Part shown: piece by piece, positions 42,663 through 52,126 of the stretch
Layout of the letters: the number at the start of each line of letters is the position of its first letter
Numbering within the stretch: the stretch's first letter is position 1
Source of the DNA: CAYLRU01 sp964386565
GTDB lineage: Bacteria; Desulfobacterota; Desulfobacteria; Desulfobacterales; UBA5616
Length of the DNA: 64,000 bases
Reading direction: 5' to 3'
NCBI GenBank assembly: GCA_964386565.1
Contig: CAYLRU010000002.1
Location: 62,001 to 126,000, forward strand
Made by a program: the position numbers and the translations under genes
Notes under the pieces: model-generated
What the model saw: only the letters and a program-made list of their open reading frames with translations
Told to the model about the DNA's origin: nothing
Databases searched by the model: none

Positions 42663-44405
42663 TCATACCAAAGTCTCCAATGGCACCGGCATGCCAAAAT
42701 GATACCCTTGGGCATAATCAGCGCCAAGCCGTCTCAATTCAGCGACAATTTCTTCATTCTCGGCATATTCCGCGATAATTGCCAGTCCCCGAGATTTTGC
42801 TGAATTTATCATGCCTTCCACATCAGTTCTTAATGGACCGTCTTCCAAAATATGCCGTATGTAGCTGCCATCAATTTTAATAATGTCTACAGGCAGACGT
42901 GAAAAGCTCTGATAGTTGGAGTACCCGATACCAAAGTCGTCAAATGCAAACTTACACCCTGCTTCCCTGAGTTTGGTAACCAGACCCATGGCGATATCAT
43001 TATCCTGGATGGCGTATGTTTCAGTAACCTCAAAACACAATTTCCGGGGGTCAATCCCACTTTTGAATATTTGGCCCTCAATAAACTGCAGCATTCGTTC
43101 ATCCGAGACTGATACTCCTGACAGGTTGATTGAGCAAAGGGACAGGGACTCCATATGGCCGAGGTTGTTCTTTAAAAAGGCCAGCGTATGCTCTATGACG
43201 TACATGTCAATTTTGGCGACAAGCCCAAGTTTTTCAGCCGCCGGTATGAATACCATCGGGAATATGGTATTGCCTTGTTTATCCTCCATCCGGGACAATA
43301 CCTCATAATGGGCCTGATGGTTATCAATCGATTTTGCGCTCGGACTGATGGCAACAATTTTCTGTGCGTACAGTTTCAGCCGTTGACTCTGAAGAGCCTC
43401 CCGGATGACGGATTCCATCTCCAGGTGATGGCCATTATCTTCCTGTACGACCTTGATTCTATCCTTGCCTTTTTCCTTGGCCAATCGGCATGCACTTGAA
43501 GCTTGTGAAACGGCATCGTGCAATTTGGTATACGAGGTGACCTTTGCGATACCGATACTGATACTGGGAAAAAAGGGGTGTTCTGCCGTCCGCAAGTTCA
43601 GTCCCCGGAATTCAGATTTGAGACGATTGGCCAACGCCATTGCGTCATCAATTTTCGTGCATGGCAAAAAAAGGATGAACTCGTCACCGATAAAGCGGGA
43701 AACCACGATATCCCAATCCCGGTCTTCTTCTCCACGCACTTGATTTACCAACCAGTTGGCGACCTTCCTAATTGCATAATCTCCCACGCGCGATGATTGG
43801 TAAGTGATGGTTTTGAAATAATCAATATCCAGGTACAAAATGGAAGCATGGTATTCTACGCCTTTCCCGAGCATGCACTCCTTTTCCTCATAAGCCTTGC
43901 GTACGAATTCCTGCCAGTTGATCAGCCCCGTCAGGTTGTCGTATTTTACCTGATACTCCAATTTCTGTTGCTGATTATATTGCTCCGTGTTATCAAGAAA
44001 AATTGCGACAAAACCGATCAGGTCATCAGAATCCGACCGTACCTCATTGATAGTCAATGTGACGGGGATTTCCTGCTGATTACGGTTTATGGCTGAAAAT
44101 CGTTTTGCCTCACCTCCCTGAATGGCAATGGTTCTCGGAAATATTCGTTGAGCACCAACAATCTTTGATTTATATTTTTCTTCTCTTTGCCTGACATAGT
44201 TGGAAAACAGGGATTTATGCAACTCTCTGACATCGGGGAACAATAGAAACTCGATCGGCTTGCCGACAATCTCGTGGGAGCTGTAGCCGAAAAGCGCTGT
44301 TACGCCTTTGTTTATATTGCGTATGATTCCTTCGGTATCAACGAAGATCAGCGCGTTGGTATCAAGATCACTCAGGGCACGCCAGACATACTCGTTTTCA
44401 ATCAT
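42663..44405 (-). CDS. PAS-GGDEF-EAL cyclic-di-GMP signalling protein
   Basis: About 580 residues from ATG 44405 (an in-frame start at 44582 gives 639). Domains: PAS (about 5-135), GGDEF (about 150-305) and EAL (about 325-575). The GGDEF signature reads IGDEF, and EAL reads EVL in HYEVLSRME, with FEVTET, DDFGIGYSN and KIDGSYI motifs intact, so phosphodiesterase activity is more likely than cyclase activity. No membrane segment. The upstream interval to 45136 is long and holds a repeat element. Confidence 0.9.
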   Translation of the reverse strand: MIENEYVWRALSDLDTNALIFVDTEGIIRNINKGVTALFGYSSHEIVGKPIEFLLFPDVRELHKSLFSNYVRQREEKYKSKIVGAQRIFPRTIAIQGGEAKRFSAINRNQQEIPVTLTINEVRSDSDDLIGFVAIFLDNTEQYNQQQKLEYQVKYDNLTGLINWQEFVRKAYEEKECMLGKGVEYHASILYLDIDYFKTITYQSSRVGDYAIRKVANWLVNQVRGEEDRDWDIVVSRFIGDEFILFLPCTKIDDAMALANRLKSEFRGLNLRTAEHPFFPSISIGIAKVTSYTKLHDAVSQASSACRLAKEKGKDRIKVVQEDNGHHLEMESVIREALQSQRLKLYAQKIVAISPSAKSIDNHQAHYEVLSRMEDKQGNTIFPMVFIPAAEKLGLVAKIDMYVIEHTLAFLKNNLGHMESLSLCSINLSGVSVSDERMLQFIEGQIFKSGIDPRKLCFEVTETYAIQDNDIAMGLVTKLREAGCKFAFDDFGIGYSNYQSFSRLPVDIIKIDGSYIRHILEDGPLRTDVEGMINSAKSRGLAIIAEYAENEEIVAELRRLGADYAQGYHFGMPVPLETLV

Positions 44406-45136
44406 TCTTAAGCCATCTCCAATTCCGCCATGAAGCTCAGGTGCAGCATGTTGATAATAGTTATGGCCTTCGATCCAGATTGTCAATTTCGTCAAAATGA
44501 CCTGCTGGATTTGTTTCCTGTTGGTACCGGGTTTCAGATTTGTGCGCCGGGCATCAAATCCACTTTGTTCCGTACCATGCATTATACACGAAAACTATCC
44601 ACGGTGGCAAAACAAAAAACGACCGAATCGATTCTCACAAAATTGCCTTGTTACTCAAAGGTGGGAACTCTCCTGCGGCATATCCTTATCCTGCAAAACG
44701 GCGTGCTGCCCGGAACCCGGGGGGATGGGCCTTTTGGATGATCTTTCGGACATATCCATTCGATCTTTTTCTTCTGTTTTTTAAGGCTGCCGGCGTCTTT
44801 GTCTTGCGATTTAACGTTTCCTCTGGCATTATACTATAAAAGTGGTTTCAACCCTCCCTTTCGGACCTGATCGCCGTGTTGGGCCGAGGAGTTCAATCCT
44901 CGAAATATTAAATATATTCATGCGATTGACTCTTCGGACCGCCGTGACCTCATGCCCGATTGAAGGTCTTGAAACGACTTCTAAAAAACGATTGAAAATG
45001 TGATATAGAATAATAAATCCGGTGGAATATATTTAAGAGTAATGCCGTTTACAAGATACCCCATTTGGTGGAAAGGTAACTTTACAAATCAATCACTCCG
45101 GGACAAATCGAGCCTTTCCGACAGATTTAACGGGTT
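44406..45136. other. 731-bp gene-free region with repeat element
   Basis: Separates the minus-strand GGDEF/EAL gene from the plus-strand radical SAM gene. Several short frames (for example 44430-44839) overlap each other and lack ribosome sites or familiar sequence. The only clear structure is the inverted-repeat element at 44841-44980. Confidence 0.5.
44841..44980. repeat. Inverted-repeat element, copy 2
   Basis: The ends AGTGGTTTCAACC (44841-44853) and GGTCTTGAAACGACT (44965-44979) are imperfect inverted repeats. The interior begins GGACCTGAT and GTGTTGGGCC in the same order and spacing as copy 1 at 10708-10830. It is about 140 bp and noncoding. Confidence 0.55.
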
Positions 45137-46324
45137 ATGAAAACAATCAGCAGACGTGAATTTTTATATTGCGGTGCGGGTTTTCTCACAACAGCACTTT
45201 GGGGTTCACCCCTTTTTGCCGGTTTGGGCACATCGAACGCCTTATCCGGTCCCGACGACATCCGGGGGAAAATATTCAAGGGAGATGCACCGAACAAGCC
45301 GTGGAAATGGTCCAAAGAAGCAGCCATTTATCAAAAACTGGACAACGGCAAGGTAATCTGTGGCATCTGTCCCCACCGATGTCTTCTGGCTCCCGGCGAC
45401 CGGAGTGTATGCCGGTCACGGGTCAACATCGACGGGGTCCTGTACAGCCTGGCCTATGGAAATCCCTGTGCCGTGCACGTGGACCCCATTGAAAAAAAGC
45501 CGCTTTACCATTTTATGCCTGAAACAAAAGTCTTTTCCATTGCGGCAACCGGATGCAACCTGCGATGCTTGAACTGCCAGAACTGGGAAATCTCCCAGGC
45601 AAAACCCCGTGAGGTTCGGCACATGGAGCTTTTTCCGGATGATGTCGTGGATCAGGCACAAAAATCCGGTTCCGTTTCCATTGCCTATACATACACGGAA
45701 CCCGTCACCTTTTTCGAGTACATGATGGACACCGCCGTTATCGCCAGGGACAAGGGCATTTACAATGTACTGGTTTCCGCCGGGTATATCAACCACTCTC
45801 CCCTTCTGGCGTTATGCGATGTCCTGGATGCGGCCAATGTGAATTTAAAATCATACAGCGAAAAAATCTATTTGAAACTCAACGGCGCCCATTTATCGCC
45901 GATTCTCGACACGTTTAAAACCCTTCATGAAAAAGGCGTCCACTTTGAAATAACCAACCTCGTTGTCCCCGGGTACACGGATGACCCGGAAATGGTGAAG
46001 CGAATGTGCGACTGGATTTTATCCAACCTCGGTCCTGATCACCCATTGCATTTTCTGCGGTTTTTTCCCAAATACAAGCTCGACCGCCTGCCCCCCACCC
46101 CGGTCTCGACATTAACCGGTTTCAGAAAACTGGCGATGAAAGCGGGCATCCGATATGTGTACGTGGGAAATGTGCCGGACCATGAGGGGAATCACACCTA
46201 TTGTCACCAATGCAAAAAGCTTCTTGTCGAACGAAGGGGGTATTTCATTCCCACATACAATATCGACGGAAGCAACTGTAAATTCTGCAGTACAAGGATT
46301 CCCGGGGTTTGGGAAAAAAGTTAA
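45137..46324 (+). CDS. amrS: AmmeMemoRadiSam radical SAM enzyme with Tat-like leader
   Basis: A 395-residue protein. The N-terminus has SRREFL (residues 5-10) followed by a hydrophobic stretch, a twin-arginine export signal. A Cys cluster (CGICPHRC, near 75-82) precedes the radical SAM motif CNLRCLNC (near 139-146), and paired CxxC motifs lie at the end (YCHQCKK and CKFC). This matches the third member of the AmmeMemoRadiSam system, whose MEMO and AMMECR1 parts are fused at 36867. Placing a radical SAM enzyme outside the cytoplasm is unusual; Tat export of a folded, cluster-loaded enzyme is the likely route. No good ribosome site precedes ATG 45137. Confidence 0.9.
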   Translation: MKTISRREFLYCGAGFLTTALWGSPLFAGLGTSNALSGPDDIRGKIFKGDAPNKPWKWSKEAAIYQKLDNGKVICGICPHRCLLAPGDRSVCRSRVNIDGVLYSLAYGNPCAVHVDPIEKKPLYHFMPETKVFSIAATGCNLRCLNCQNWEISQAKPREVRHMELFPDDVVDQAQKSGSVSIAYTYTEPVTFFEYMMDTAVIARDKGIYNVLVSAGYINHSPLLALCDVLDAANVNLKSYSEKIYLKLNGAHLSPILDTFKTLHEKGVHFEITNLVVPGYTDDPEMVKRMCDWILSNLGPDHPLHFLRFFPKYKLDRLPPTPVSTLTGFRKLAMKAGIRYVYVGNVPDHEGNHTYCHQCKKLLVERRGYFIPTYNIDGSNCKFCSTRIPGVWEKS

Positions 46325-46459
46325 AAGATAGAGTCAGGAAAAGAAGGAAGGTACGTTGTTTAACGGCTCAGGAAGATTAAAACGCACGAGACCACGGTTT
46401 TATCAGTTTTAATTCTCTTGGCTCTGGAATTCGGACCCCGGGCTATAAGGAGGCGGACC

Positions 46460-47332
46460 ATGGAAAAACCAAGTTTTGCAATCGTAGGGTGCGGCAGATT
46501 GGGAACCGCCCTGGGAAAGCACCTGTCCCGCGCCGGTTACCCACTGATCGGGCTTGCCAGCAGAAGCCTTTCTTCTATTGAAGAGACGGCAGGCATCATC
46601 GGGACGGACAAGATCTCTGAAACCCCGTGGGAAATCACCCGTAACGCCGATGTCGTCTTCATCACGACGCCGGACGGCGTTATAACGGAAGCCTGCAAAA
46701 ACCTGACTGAAAAAAACGGGTTTAAAAAAGGCGCCGTCGTATTGCACTGCAGCGGCGCCCATCCGTCGACCATTCTGTCTTTTGCCGAAAAGGCCCAAAC
46801 GGCAACCGGTTCCATGCACCCGCTTCAGAGCTTTGCATCAAAGGATCTGGAAGGCAACCCGTTTGCGGGCATCATCATTTCCGTAGAAGGCGCGGATGAA
46901 GCCGTGACCATTGCCCGGCAGATGGCCGAGGACCTGGGAGCCACCTGCCTGACCATCCCCACGAGTGCCAAAACCCTGTACCATGCATCCGCCGTGGTAG
47001 CCTCCAACTACCTGGTAACACTGATCGATCTGGCATTCAAGCTCATCAGAACCGCGGGAATATCCTCAAAGGATGCTTTTTCCGTACTGAAGCCCCTGGT
47101 CGACGGGACATTGTCCAATATCGAAAAAGTGGGCATCCCGGACGCCCTTACCGGGCCCATTGCCCGTGGAGACGCGGAAACCGTCCATCGGCACATAGCA
47201 GACATCATGAAGAAAACACCGGAATTGGCATCTCTGTACAAAATCCTCGGCCTTTATACGGTGGATATTGCGGAAGCAAAAGGAACGCTCGGGGATGATG
47301 CGGTGAAGGCGTTGCGGGATGTTTTGAAGTAA
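46460..47332 (+). CDS. Rossmann-like/DUF2520 domain protein
   Basis: A 290-residue protein with an N-terminal NAD(P)-binding fold (FAIVGCGRLGTALGKHL, about 5-21) and a helical C-terminal domain (about 135-285) of the DUF2520 type, resembling pyrroline-5-carboxylate reductase and ketopantoate reductase relatives. Activity unknown. ATG 46460 is set by AAGGAGG seven bases upstream rather than the upstream TTG. It ends 11 bases before a 9-bp tandem repeat. Confidence 0.87.
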   Translation: MEKPSFAIVGCGRLGTALGKHLSRAGYPLIGLASRSLSSIEETAGIIGTDKISETPWEITRNADVVFITTPDGVITEACKNLTEKNGFKKGAVVLHCSGAHPSTILSFAEKAQTATGSMHPLQSFASKDLEGNPFAGIIISVEGADEAVTIARQMAEDLGATCLTIPTSAKTLYHASAVVASNYLVTLIDLAFKLIRTAGISSKDAFSVLKPLVDGTLSNIEKVGIPDALTGPIARGDAETVHRHIADIMKKTPELASLYKILGLYTVDIAEAKGTLGDDAVKALRDVLK

Positions 47333-47343
47333 GCACGGGAAAC

Positions 47344-47424
47344 GCGTCCCGCCTTTCCCGCCTTTCCCGCGTTTCCCGCGCGTCCCGCCTTTCCCGCCTT
47401 TCCCGCGCGTCCCGCCTTTCCCGC
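47344..47424. repeat. 9-bp tandem repeat, nine units
   Basis: Nine consecutive 9-mers of consensus NYNTCCCGC (mainly CTTTCCCGC and GCGTCCCGC) between the DUF2520 stop and the end of the M16C gene. The array is longer than 55 bp and is broken at its far side by gap 2, consistent with the repeat stopping the assembler. The true unit number is therefore uncertain. Confidence 0.8.
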
Positions 47425-47453
47425 TATATTTTTTTAATCCTCAACGGCCGATC

Positions 47454-47553
47454 NNNNNNNNNNNNNNNNNNNNNNNNNNNNNNNNNNNNNNNNNNNNNNN
47501 NNNNNNNNNNNNNNNNNNNNNNNNNNNNNNNNNNNNNNNNNNNNNNNNNNNNN
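47454..47553. other. Assembly gap 2 (100 N), flanked by a 55-bp duplicate
   Basis: The 55 bases before the gap (47399-47453) are identical to the 55 bases after it (47554-47608), including the last codons of the M16C gene. This is the signature of two contigs that overlap by a fixed k-mer and were joined with N instead of merged. The gap and one copy are very likely artificial. Confidence 0.9.
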
Positions 47554-47578
47554 TTTCCCGCGCGTCCCGCCTTTCCCG

Positions 47579-50557
47579 CTATATTTTTTTAATCCTCAAC
47601 GGCCGATCCAGCTTCTTCCCGGCCTCTTCCAACCGTGAAAGACCCGAGATAACGGCAACGGCCCGTTTGTTCCGGTCCCTGTTGAAATATGTCTCACCGG
47701 CTGCCGCGACCTCGTCCCGGGTCACGGCCAGCACGCCCTCTTTAAAAAGACGTCTCTGTTCATCCGTCAGCCGGATCATTTTTCTGAAAAAAGCCTTCTG
47801 CCCGGCCTCACCCGGCGCATCCGGTCTGTCTATTTCCGAGCAGCACTGCAATATGGCCTCCTTGATATCCTCATCATCGTATTTTCCGGACTTTAAAAAA
47901 TTTTCAACACCGTCATATACCTTAAGGGTGGATACGATATGGGGGTCACGATAGGAACTAAAGCCGAAAATCCCGTCCTCGAGACTGTAAACGGCAAACC
48001 CGCCGTATGCCCCGCCTTTTTCCCGGATCTCCCGGTGGAGGTACAAAGACCTGAGCAGCTTGCTGATGACAAACAGCACTGGACCGTCCTCATGGGTCAT
48101 CCGAACCGTTTTAAAACAGGTTGCCACAAATGAAACCGCCGATGAGGTGTGCCAGCCTTCATGAGGAATATCATCCATTCCTTCAAAACCGGCCGGGTCG
48201 TGATTGTCGGGCAGACCTTCCCCCAGACCGAAACCCAGCGAAGCGGCCCGTGATTGAAAACGCTCAAGCACGTCATCTTCGCCGATCAGGGCGGTTTGCA
48301 CATTTTGCCGGGTAAGAAGTTGTTTTCCGATTTGGCTCAGGCTCTTGCATAAAGGCAACAGCGCATCTTCACCGAGGTTGTCGGTAATCTGTTTGACGGT
48401 CAACAACTGGTGGATCCCATGCCACATCTCTTCAATCCGGCGTGCGGTCGAAAAATTCCGGGATGCCAGGGATATGGCCAGCCGATGACCGTTTTGAATT
48501 ACACCGGCTTCCAGGCCGGCCCGGTACTGCCTCAACAGGGCCTTGATCCGCTCCAGATCCGACGGCCCGAAATCAACGACCAGTTCCTCCAGAAGGTTAA
48601 ACAACTCGGCGCCATTGCGATTCAGGCACTTTCCCCTCAATGAAACAAAGGAAATACAATCTTCGCCGGCAAATCCGGTCCTGGCATGTGCGGACATGCC
48701 GATCCCGCCGGTGTGGGCATCGATCAGCCGCGCCATCTCCATGTAATCGTGTTTTCTGGTCCCGGCCTTTGAAAAAATCATGCTGAAAACCGGCACCAGG
48801 GGGATATACTTCTTTTCCACGGAATTCATGTGAAATACGGATGCAACGTATAAAATTCCCGAAGTCGGCTGGTTGTAGGCAATCACCGGTTGTCCGGCCG
48901 GGACCGGTTTTTCTTTTACAACGGTAACTTCCGGCGGGATATCTTCAAGCACCAGGGTGGGCAGGCACGACGGGTCTTCCTCGCTGTTCTGAAGCCGGGA
49001 AAGGGCCTCCTGGTCGGACTTGATTTTCTGGATTTCCGCGGATGTCAGATTTGCCCTGATTTGATCAAGTTCCGCTTTGTACCGTTCTGCTTCTTTTTCC
49101 TCCATATCCTGATCCGGTGACAGCGTCAAAAACACGCGGTGGGGATTGTCCAGGAGATATCGCCGGATTAAATTTTCAAAAAACGGCCCTTCTGATACGT
49201 TCTTTTTAATTTTACGAATATCCTCGTCAAACTGAAGTACCCGTGCCGGATCGGCTCCATGGAACCAGCTTCCGGAGAATACAAGCAGAAGCTTGATACC
49301 GTGTGGGTACGGCGTATTGGTCACTTCCTTTCGATGAAATTCCATTTGATGAATGGCCGAATCGATCATATCCCTGTCGATCCCATCGGTGCACAGCTTA
49401 TCCAGGGTATCGAAGATAATCTCCTTAACGTTTTGGGCATGGGATTTTGCCACGTCCTTTAAACCACAGGCAAACAGGGTATCGCGATTATCCCGGTCAT
49501 ATCCCGTGCCGTCACTCAGCGCACTGCCCAGCCCCGATTCGATCAATGCCTTTCGAAGGGGGGATGCGGCATTCCCCAGGAGGATGCGTTCAAGCAGGGA
49601 AAGACTCAATACGTCAAATGTGTTTTGAATATCGCTGACCAGCCAGGCCATGCAGACCTGGTTTTTCTTTTCCGGATTTTCGGATTTGCTTAACGGGTAG
49701 GCATACGTCACCGTCCTTTCCCGATCCCACCGGGGCTGTGACGGTACATCGGTGCCCGGGTCGATTTTTTCAAAACAGGATAATACTTTTTCGTCGATGA
49801 AACGGAGATGATCCGCCAGGGGCAGGTTTCCGTAGGTGTAAAAAAATGCGTTGCTGGGATGATAGTGGCGCCGGTGAAACGCGACGAGCTGCTCATGGGT
49901 CAACCGAGGAATTTCACCCGGATCCCCTCCTGAATTATACTGATAGACCGTATCCGGGTACAGGGCATTCATCAGGGACCGGAACATCACCTGGCTCGGG
50001 GAAGACATGGCCCCTTTCATCTCGTTGTACACAACGCCTTTTCGAACCAGTGAAAATTCCCCGGATACCCCGTCATGGTTTTCGATCTCCAACCGGTGTC
50101 CTTCCTGTTTGAAACTCAACTCCCCGATGACCGGAAAAAAGGCGGCGTCCAAGTAGACGTCCATGAGGTTGTAATAGTCCTTTTTGTTTTGCGTGGCAAA
50201 AGGATACATGGTCCAGTCCGATGCGGTGAAGGCGTTCATGAAGGTGTTGAGGCTTCGCTTCAGCATGGAAAAAAAAGGATCCCGAACCGGATATTTTTTA
50301 GACCCGCACAACACCGTATGCTCCAGGATATGGGCAACCCCCGTTGAATCCGTGGGCACGGTTTTAAATCCGACGGAAAACGTGTTTTCAGCATCATGGT
50401 TGCTGATATGGATGTGCCGTGCATTTGTGGGAACATGTTCAAGTTCATACAAATGGGCCCTGAGGTCCTCCAGGTAAACGATTCTGTGAATAACATGAGC
50501 GCCGATCGTATCGCCTTGTTTCAGATCCGGGTTCTGCCTGTCCTGTATCTGTTTCAT
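47579..50557 (-). CDS. M16C zinc metalloprotease (presequence-protease-like)
   Basis: A 992-residue inverzincin with the inverted zinc motif HILEH (His76, Glu79, His80) followed by CGSKKYPVRDPFF, and four M16-type domains in a single chain, as in PreP/insulinase M16C proteins. It degrades peptides in a closed chamber. No signal peptide is seen, so it is cytoplasmic. AAGGA precedes ATG 50557 and it follows the small winged-helix gene by 23 bases. Its last codons appear twice because of gap 2. Confidence 0.93.
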   Translation of the reverse strand: MKQIQDRQNPDLKQGDTIGAHVIHRIVYLEDLRAHLYELEHVPTNARHIHISNHDAENTFSVGFKTVPTDSTGVAHILEHTVLCGSKKYPVRDPFFSMLKRSLNTFMNAFTASDWTMYPFATQNKKDYYNLMDVYLDAAFFPVIGELSFKQEGHRLEIENHDGVSGEFSLVRKGVVYNEMKGAMSSPSQVMFRSLMNALYPDTVYQYNSGGDPGEIPRLTHEQLVAFHRRHYHPSNAFFYTYGNLPLADHLRFIDEKVLSCFEKIDPGTDVPSQPRWDRERTVTYAYPLSKSENPEKKNQVCMAWLVSDIQNTFDVLSLSLLERILLGNAASPLRKALIESGLGSALSDGTGYDRDNRDTLFACGLKDVAKSHAQNVKEIIFDTLDKLCTDGIDRDMIDSAIHQMEFHRKEVTNTPYPHGIKLLLVFSGSWFHGADPARVLQFDEDIRKIKKNVSEGPFFENLIRRYLLDNPHRVFLTLSPDQDMEEKEAERYKAELDQIRANLTSAEIQKIKSDQEALSRLQNSEEDPSCLPTLVLEDIPPEVTVVKEKPVPAGQPVIAYNQPTSGILYVASVFHMNSVEKKYIPLVPVFSMIFSKAGTRKHDYMEMARLIDAHTGGIGMSAHARTGFAGEDCISFVSLRGKCLNRNGAELFNLLEELVVDFGPSDLERIKALLRQYRAGLEAGVIQNGHRLAISLASRNFSTARRIEEMWHGIHQLLTVKQITDNLGEDALLPLCKSLSQIGKQLLTRQNVQTALIGEDDVLERFQSRAASLGFGLGEGLPDNHDPAGFEGMDDIPHEGWHTSSAVSFVATCFKTVRMTHEDGPVLFVISKLLRSLYLHREIREKGGAYGGFAVYSLEDGIFGFSSYRDPHIVSTLKVYDGVENFLKSGKYDDEDIKEAILQCCSEIDRPDAPGEAGQKAFFRKMIRLTDEQRRLFKEGVLAVTRDEVAAAGETYFNRDRNKRAVAVISGLSRLEEAGKKLDRPLRIKKI

Positions 50558-50580
50558 CGCGGTTCCTTGTGGTATATTTT

Positions 50581-50958
50581 TTAAATAATGTAAAGCCCAC
50601 GGCTCTTTCTTCTGATTTTTCCCGTTTTGTTCAACCGATAGACAATGTTGCGAAGCTTCTTTTCATCAAATCCGGTTTTCTTTTGGATCTCGGCGATGCC
50701 GGCACCTTTATCCGCGGATCTGATCACATTCAACACCACATCGGTGGCGCTTGATCCTATTTTCCGTGCCCTGGCCGGGTGGGAATCGGACGGATTGCGC
50801 AGGACCGGAGCGTCGGACAGGGTTTTGATCATTTGCTCGATACGGCTGAGCTGGTCCACCAGCTTTTCAAAATCTTTTTTCGTGGGAATATTATGATACT
50901 GTAAAAAAAATTTTACCATGGCATCATAGCTTACCGGTTTATTCTTTTTCCGCGTCAT
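50581..50958 (-). CDS. Small protein with helical N-terminus and winged-helix-like C-terminus
   Basis: A 125-residue basic protein. Residues 1-55 form a predicted helical or coiled segment (DFEKLVDQLSRIEQMIKTL), a linker follows, and residues about 70-125 read like a winged helix (VLNVIRSADKGAGIAEIQKKT then KKLRNIVYRLNKTGKIRR). DNA binding or a role as a small regulator is inferred. AAGGAG precedes ATG 50958. It lies just upstream of the M16C gene and is probably its operon partner. Confidence 0.65.
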   Translation of the reverse strand: MTRKKNKPVSYDAMVKFFLQYHNIPTKKDFEKLVDQLSRIEQMIKTLSDAPVLRNPSDSHPARARKIGSSATDVVLNVIRSADKGAGIAEIQKKTGFDEKKLRNIVYRLNKTGKIRRKSRGLYII

Positions 50959-51081
50959 GGCACGCTCCTTGAAAAAATGGATTTACGATATGCGAACCGC
51001 ATATATAACCATTAGATTTTTTAACGATAAATTTTTATTTGATAGGGCGCCAAAAGTCAAGATAAAGCCCGGGAGTCTATA

Positions 51082-51101
51082 TTGTCTTTAAAAAAAGACA
51101 A
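51082..51101. promoter_or_regulatory. Perfect 8-bp inverted repeat in a divergent promoter region
   Basis: TTGTCTTT and AAAGACAA flank a four-base AAAA loop, between the divergent winged-helix gene and rsmA. It could be an operator. No regulator is assigned. Confidence 0.35.
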
Positions 51102-51173
51102 ACCAGAGATACGACTTAAGATTGTAAAGCATTTTTATGCATGATAATGAAAATTCAGGAGCCGGAAATCAAG

Positions 51174-52016
51174 ATGACATCACCCAGAACATTGCTGAAA
51201 GCCTGGAACATAAGCCCCAACAAGGCATTGGGACAAAACTTTTTAGCCGATCCGGAAACGGCCAAGGCCATCGTGCACCGCTCCGGGATTTCGTCGGAAG
51301 ACACTATCCTTGAAATCGGAGCCGGTTTAGGGGCGCTGACCATCCCTCTGGCACAAGCCGGCAAAAAGGTTTTTGCCGTGGAAAAGGACAGACGAATGGC
51401 AAAACTCCTGCAAACGGAGATAGCCTTGAACAAGCTCGACAATGTCGAAATTTTTACGGAAAACATCCTTGCCGTCGATATTGCAGACCGCTTTAAAAAT
51501 ATCCCCGGCAGGATCGTTGCCGCCGGCAACCTGCCCTATAACATTTCATCCCAAATCCTGATTCGGTTAATTGAATCCCGAAACGTGATCCACCGGGCCG
51601 TGGTGATGCTCCAGGATGAACTGGCCCTGCGGATCATCGAGCCGCCTGGCAGCAGATCCTACGGCCGGATATCCGTGATGCTCCAATATTGTGCGGACAT
51701 CAAAAAAATTCTCCACATCAAGGCGGACCGGTTTTATCCAAAACCCAATATCGATTCCGCCGTCCTTCTCATCGACTTCAAAAAGAAGCCGGATTTTCCG
51801 GCAGCCGATGAAGCGTTTTTCTTCAAGGTCATCAAAGCGGCCTTTGGCCAGCGCCGCAAAACATTGAAAAACGCCCTTGTGGGAAGTGAGCTGCACATAG
51901 ACGCCCATACGGCATTAAAGGCACTGGAACAGGCTGAAATCGACCCCGTTCGGCGTGCCGAGTCCCTTGCAATAAAGGAATTCGTCAGGTTAAGCAACAC
52001 CATCGGAGGGATATAG
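51174..52016 (+). CDS. rsmA: 16S rRNA dimethyladenosine transferase
   Basis: A 280-residue RsmA/KsgA enzyme. It has the N-terminal KALGQNFLAD motif, SAM-binding EIGAGLGALT and the catalytic NLPYNIS motif, with a C-terminal helical domain containing FGQRRKTLKNAL. It dimethylates two adjacent adenines near the 3' end of 16S rRNA. ATG 51174 has GGAG 12 bases upstream; upstream ATG codons at 51141 and 51147 are possible and would add up to 11 residues. Confidence 0.94.
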   Translation: MTSPRTLLKAWNISPNKALGQNFLADPETAKAIVHRSGISSEDTILEIGAGLGALTIPLAQAGKKVFAVEKDRRMAKLLQTEIALNKLDNVEIFTENILAVDIADRFKNIPGRIVAAGNLPYNISSQILIRLIESRNVIHRAVVMLQDELALRIIEPPGSRSYGRISVMLQYCADIKKILHIKADRFYPKPNIDSAVLLIDFKKKPDFPAADEAFFFKVIKAAFGQRRKTLKNALVGSELHIDAHTALKALEQAEIDPVRRAESLAIKEFVRLSNTIGGI

Positions 52017-52126
52017 ATTTTTCCCCTTATGGGGTGAAAAGACAGAAGGATGGCACCTTTCTGGAAACTATTTCAAAAGGCTTAACCACCTCGACAATTT
52101 TTTCATATGGAGAAATAAAAAACAAA

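Noticed and set aside
44430..44839. Overlapping plus-strand frames upstream of the GGDEF/EAL gene
   Set aside because: They overlap one another in three frames, lack ribosome sites and show no familiar sequence.
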